In this document: piece after piece, positions 12,893 to 15,211 of the stretch
Layout of the letters: every line of letters starts with the position of its first letter
Numbering within the stretch: position 1 is the stretch's first letter
Assembly: GCA_035455605.1 (NCBI GenBank)
Contig: DATIER010000224.1
Coordinates: 1-15,211, forward strand
Direction of reading: 5' to 3'
Origin: AC-32 sp035455605
GTDB taxonomy: Bacteria; Actinomycetota; Thermoleophilia; Gaiellales; Gaiellaceae
DNA: 15,211 nucleotides
The notes under the pieces: model-generated
The model's database searches: none
Seen by the model: the letters and a program-made list of their open reading frames with translations, nothing else
Told to the model about the DNA's origin: nothing
Made by a program: the position numbers and the translations under genes

Positions 12893-14061
12893 TACGGCTC
12901 GAGGATCGGTGTGCCGGGGATCCCGCGGCCCGGCGCCTTGCCGCCCAGCCACGCGTTGACCGTCGCGCCGACGTCCGCGAACTCGCCGTCCTCGTGGATC
13001 CGGCCCGCCGCGTTCCGGCCCGGGACGTACGCGAGCAGCATCGCGTGCTCGCGCGAGTGGTCGGTCGACGGCGTCGTCGGGTCGCAGCCGTGATCCGACG
13101 TGATGATCAGCAGGTCCTCGTCGCGCAGCGCGTCGAGCAGGTCCGGCAGGCGCCGGTCGAAGTCCTGCAGGCAGCGGTGGAAGTTGACCGGGTCGTTGCG
13201 ATGGCCCCAGAGCATGTCGGTCTCGACCAGGTTCACGAAGATCAGCCCGTCGTCGACCTCGCGCAGCAGCGCCTCCGTCTGCACGATCCCGTCGATGTTC
13301 GACTGCGTCGGGCGCGAGGTGTCGATGTCCTGGCCGGCGAAGATGTCGCCGATCTTCCCCACGCCGTGCACCTGCTTCCCCGCCTCGCGCACGAGCGTCA
13401 GGTAGTTCGGCCTGCGGGGCTCGAGCGAGAAGTCGTGCCGGTTCGCCGTCCGCTCGTAGTTGCCCGGCTCGCCGACGAACGGCCGCGCGATCACGCGCCC
13501 GACCGCATGCTTCCCGGTCAGGATCTCACGCGCGGCCCGGCAACCCTCGTACAGCTCCTCGAGCGGGATCGTCTCCTCGTGCGCGGCGATCTGGAAGACC
13601 GAGTCGGCCGAGGTGTAGACGATCCACTTGCCCGTGCGCTGATGCTCCTCGCCGAGCTCCTGGATGATCTCCGTGCCCGACGCGGGCTTGTTCCCGAGCA
13701 CGCCGCGGCCAGTGCGGTGCATGAACGGGTCGATCACGTCGTGCGGGAAACCGTGGGGGTACGTCGGGAACGGCTGGGCCGTGACGATGCCCATCATCTC
13801 CCAGTGGCCCGTCGTCGTGTCCTTGCCCTTCGAGCGCTCGAGCAGCCGCCCTGCGACCGCCGGCGCGCCCGGCTGCGGCGGACAGCCCTCGAGCGGCTCG
13901 ATGTTGCCGAGGCCGAGCGCCTCCAGGTTGGGCAGGTCGAGCCCGCCGACCGCCTTCGCGACGTTCCCGAGCGTGTCCGAGCCCTCGTCGCCGTACGCGT
14001 CGGCATCCGGAAGCGCTCCCGCGCCCACGGCGTCCAGCACGATCACGCAGGCGCGCGGCAC
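12892..14061 (-). CDS. deoB: Phosphopentomutase
   Basis: Converts (deoxy)ribose-1-phosphate to the 5-phosphate, linking nucleoside breakdown to central metabolism; a two-manganese enzyme of the alkaline phosphatase superfamily. All expected residues of the 389-residue protein are visible: D10 in LDAVGAG, the phospho-threonine T84 in KDTTTGHWE, D282 and H287 in ETDMLWGH, D323 and H324 in TSDHGCD, and H335 in TDHS. The spacing agrees with the Bacillus enzyme. GTG 14061 gives MPRACVIVLDAVG and lies six bases after TAGAAT, consistent with a leaderless message. It heads the deoB-methyltransferase-phosphorylase operon, each gene overlapping the next by one to four bases. It diverges from a 36-residue membrane protein gene only 20 bp away. 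Confidence 0.96.
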   Translation of the reverse strand: MPRACVIVLDAVGAGALPDADAYGDEGSDTLGNVAKAVGGLDLPNLEALGLGNIEPLEGCPPQPGAPAVAGRLLERSKGKDTTTGHWEMMGIVTAQPFPTYPHGFPHDVIDPFMHRTGRGVLGNKPASGTEIIQELGEEHQRTGKWIVYTSADSVFQIAAHEETIPLEELYEGCRAAREILTGKHAVGRVIARPFVGEPGNYERTANRHDFSLEPRRPNYLTLVREAGKQVHGVGKIGDIFAGQDIDTSRPTQSNIDGIVQTEALLREVDDGLIFVNLVETDMLWGHRNDPVNFHRCLQDFDRRLPDLLDALRDEDLLIITSDHGCDPTTPSTDHSREHAMLLAYVPGRNAAGRIHEDGEFADVGATVNAWLGGKAPGRGIPGTPILEP

Positions 14062-14066
14062 GCGGC

Positions 14067-14073
14067 TATTCTA
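14067..14073. promoter_or_regulatory. Overlapping divergent -10 elements (TATTCT / TAGAAT)
   Basis: The seven bases TATTCTA contain TATTCT on the plus strand and TAGAAT on the minus strand. TAGAAT is six bases (AGCCGC) before the deoB GTG. TATTCT is nine bases before the GTG of the small membrane protein gene. Both transcripts would start within a 20-bp gap, so simultaneous polymerase binding looks impossible. Confidence 0.5.
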
Positions 14074-14081
14074 GGTCGCGC

Positions 14082-14192
14082 GTGGATACCGTCCTCGGAC
14101 TGATCGGGCTGGTCGTCTTCATCGTCTGCGTGATCCTGCTCGCAGCCGCGACGACGTGGCTCGTCGTGAAGGTCAGCCCCTCCAAGCGCTAG
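14082..14192 (+). CDS. Single-span membrane microprotein (36 aa)
   Basis: I do not recognise this protein. It begins at GTG 14082 (MDTVLGLIGLVVFIVCVILL) and ends at TAG 14190-14192. Residues about 5-29 form one strong transmembrane helix; the tail KVSPSKR is basic, so an N-out, C-in topology is expected. Support: a coherent hydrophobic segment with acidic N-terminus and basic C-terminus, a candidate -10 (TATTCT) nine bases upstream, and complete filling of the gap between deoB and ald. Its stop shares the CTAG palindrome with the ald stop on the other strand. At 36 codons chance cannot be excluded. A structural or regulatory membrane role is possible; nothing links it to a specific partner. 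Confidence 0.6.
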   Translation: MDTVLGLIGLVVFIVCVILLAAATTWLVVKVSPSKR

Positions 14193-15211
14193 ACGGGCGA
14201 GAGCGGGAGGACGTCCTCGAGCGGGTGGAAGTCGAGGCCGTGGGCCTCGGCGACGGCCTCGTACGTGATCTTGCCGTCGAGCACGTTGACGCCGCACGCG
14301 AGCGCGTGGTCGCGCGCCACCGCCTCGGCGAGGCCGTGGGCCGCGATCGCTTCGACGTACGGCAGCGTCACGTTCGTCAGCGCCTTCGTCGACGTGATCG
14401 GGACGGCGCCGGGCATGTTCGCGACGCAGTAGTGCGTGACGCCCTCGACGACGTAGACGGGATCGGTGTGCGTGGTCGGGCGCGACGTCTCCGCCACCCC
14501 ACCCTGGTCGATCGCGACGTCGCAGAAGACGGCGCCTTCCTTCATCCTCCCGAGCAGCTCGCGCGTGATCAGCTTCGGCGCGACGGCGCCCGGGATCAGC
14601 ACCGCGCCGATCACGACGTCCGCCTCGACGATCGACTCCTCGATCTGCAGCGTCGACGACATGACGAGGCTGACGCGGCCGGAGAGCACCTCGTCGAGGT
14701 GGCGCATGCGGTCGACCGAGCGCTCGAGGATGGTCACGTTCGCGCCCAGCCCGAGCGCGATCACGGCCGCGTTGTAGCCGACGATGCCGCCGCCGATCAC
14801 CAGCACGCGTCCCGGCGCGACGCCCGGCACCCCGCCGAGCAGCAGGCCGCGGCCGCCGAGCGGCTTCTCGAGGAAGTAGGCGCCGGCCTGGGCCGCGAGG
14901 CGGCCGGCGATCTCGCTCATCGGCGCGAGCAGCGGCAGCTGCCGGTTGTCCGTCTCGACCGTCTCGTAGGCGACGCAGGCGGCGCCGCTGTCGGCCAGCG
15001 CGCGCGTCAGCTCCTCGCTCGCCGCCAGGTGGAGGTAGGTGAAGAGCACCAGTCCCTCCCGCAGGCGGGGGTACTCCTCCGGCAGCGGCTCCTTGACCTT
15101 GAGCAGGAGCTCGGAGTCGCTCCAGACCTCGTCGGCGTCGTGGATCGTCGCGCCGACCGCGCGGTACGCCTCGTCGTGGAACGAGCTGCCGTCGCCCGCT
15201 CCGGTCTCCAC
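14189..15211 (-). CDS. ald: Alanine dehydrogenase (N-terminus beyond window)
   Basis: NAD-dependent reversible oxidative deamination of L-alanine to pyruvate and ammonium. The visible 340 residues align closely with Bacillus Ald from VETGAG (its residue 35 or so), so about 34 N-terminal residues are outside; the GTG at the edge is an internal valine codon, not the start. Seen: the catalytic lysine in LLKVKEPLPEEY (K40 of the fragment), the catalytic histidine in FTYLHLAA (H61), the Rossmann loop GGGIVG (140-145), and the conserved AVLIPGAVAPKLI, DVAIDQGG and VANMPGAVPITSTKALTN blocks. The C-terminus is complete. It ends at TAG 14191-14189, overlapping the stop of the convergent microprotein. 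Pyruvate made here could feed PPDK, but there is no direct operon link. Confidence 0.96.
   Translation of the reverse strand: METGAGDGSSFHDEAYRAVGATIHDADEVWSDSELLLKVKEPLPEEYPRLREGLVLFTYLHLAASEELTRALADSGAACVAYETVETDNRQLPLLAPMSEIAGRLAAQAGAYFLEKPLGGRGLLLGGVPGVAPGRVLVIGGGIVGYNAAVIALGLGANVTILERSVDRMRHLDEVLSGRVSLVMSSTLQIEESIVEADVVIGAVLIPGAVAPKLITRELLGRMKEGAVFCDVAIDQGGVAETSRPTTHTDPVYVVEGVTHYCVANMPGAVPITSTKALTNVTLPYVEAIAAHGLAEAVARDHALACGVNVLDGKITYEAVAEAHGLDFHPLEDVLPLSPV

Noticed and set aside
12893..12952. Longer N-terminus for the methyltransferase reaching into deoB
   Set aside because: The extra residues are low-complexity and lie wholly within the conserved deoB C-terminus. GTG codons at the deoB stop give a normal protein.
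1..15211. Insertion sequence, prophage, CRISPR, toxin-antitoxin or defence genes
   Set aside because: No transposase, integrase, terminal repeats, regularly spaced repeats or toxin/antitoxin-like pairs were seen on either strand.

Overview
This is a very GC-rich window with dense, mostly housekeeping genes. The gene families, the GC-rich codon use, the frequent GTG starts and the near absence of Shine-Dalgarno sequences suggest a deep-branching actinobacterium, for example class Thermoleophilia. That placement is inference; no rRNA or other taxonomic marker is present.

Layout, left to right. (1) The N-terminal half of pyruvate, phosphate dikinase (ppdK, minus), cut by the window edge at its catalytic histidine. 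(2) A 453-bp divergent intergenic region with several hairpins. (3) A plus-strand pair whose genes overlap by 4 bp: a ring-cleaving dioxygenase of the glyoxalase fold (MhqO-like) and a phospholipase/carboxylesterase-type hydrolase (MhqD-like). (4) On the minus strand, the PPDK regulatory kinase/phosphorylase (ppsR), coupled by a GTGA overlap to an unrecognised 59-residue membrane protein. (5) A plus-strand NAD-dependent epimerase plus TetR regulator pair with its own promoter, a palindromic operator and the only strong Shine-Dalgarno sequence I saw. (6) Minus-strand glyS, glyQ and recO. (7) A plus-strand glutaredoxin. (8) Minus-strand mutM. (9) A minus-strand cluster of deoB (phosphopentomutase), a class I methyltransferase and a pyrimidine-nucleoside phosphorylase, with start/stop overlaps throughout. 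(10) A 36-residue single-span membrane protein on the plus strand, divergent from deoB. (11) Most of alanine dehydrogenase (ald, minus), missing its N-terminus at the right edge.

How the genes work together. The minus-strand order recO-glyQ-glyS-ppsR-ppdK resembles groupings known in other bacteria, such as recO-glyQ-glyS-yqfL in Bacillus. Here it is interrupted on either side of ppsR by two plus-strand two-gene modules, one for aromatic/quinone handling and one for sugar- or alcohol-type SDR chemistry with its own repressor. PpsR phosphorylates and dephosphorylates the PPDK threonine that is visible next to the catalytic histidine. The deoB/phosphorylase pair forms a nucleoside-salvage route: base release to (deoxy)ribose-1-phosphate, then isomerisation to the 5-phosphate.

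The most interesting non-coding signal is a recurrent initiation signature. Five minus- or plus-strand genes have a TAnnnT hexamer 6-8 bases before a GTG or ATG, with GCCGCG in the spacer. This is what leaderless transcripts would look like. Two unrelated genes, the dioxygenase and mutM, share an identical 15-mer across this junction. No tRNA, rRNA, CRISPR array, insertion sequence or prophage gene was seen.
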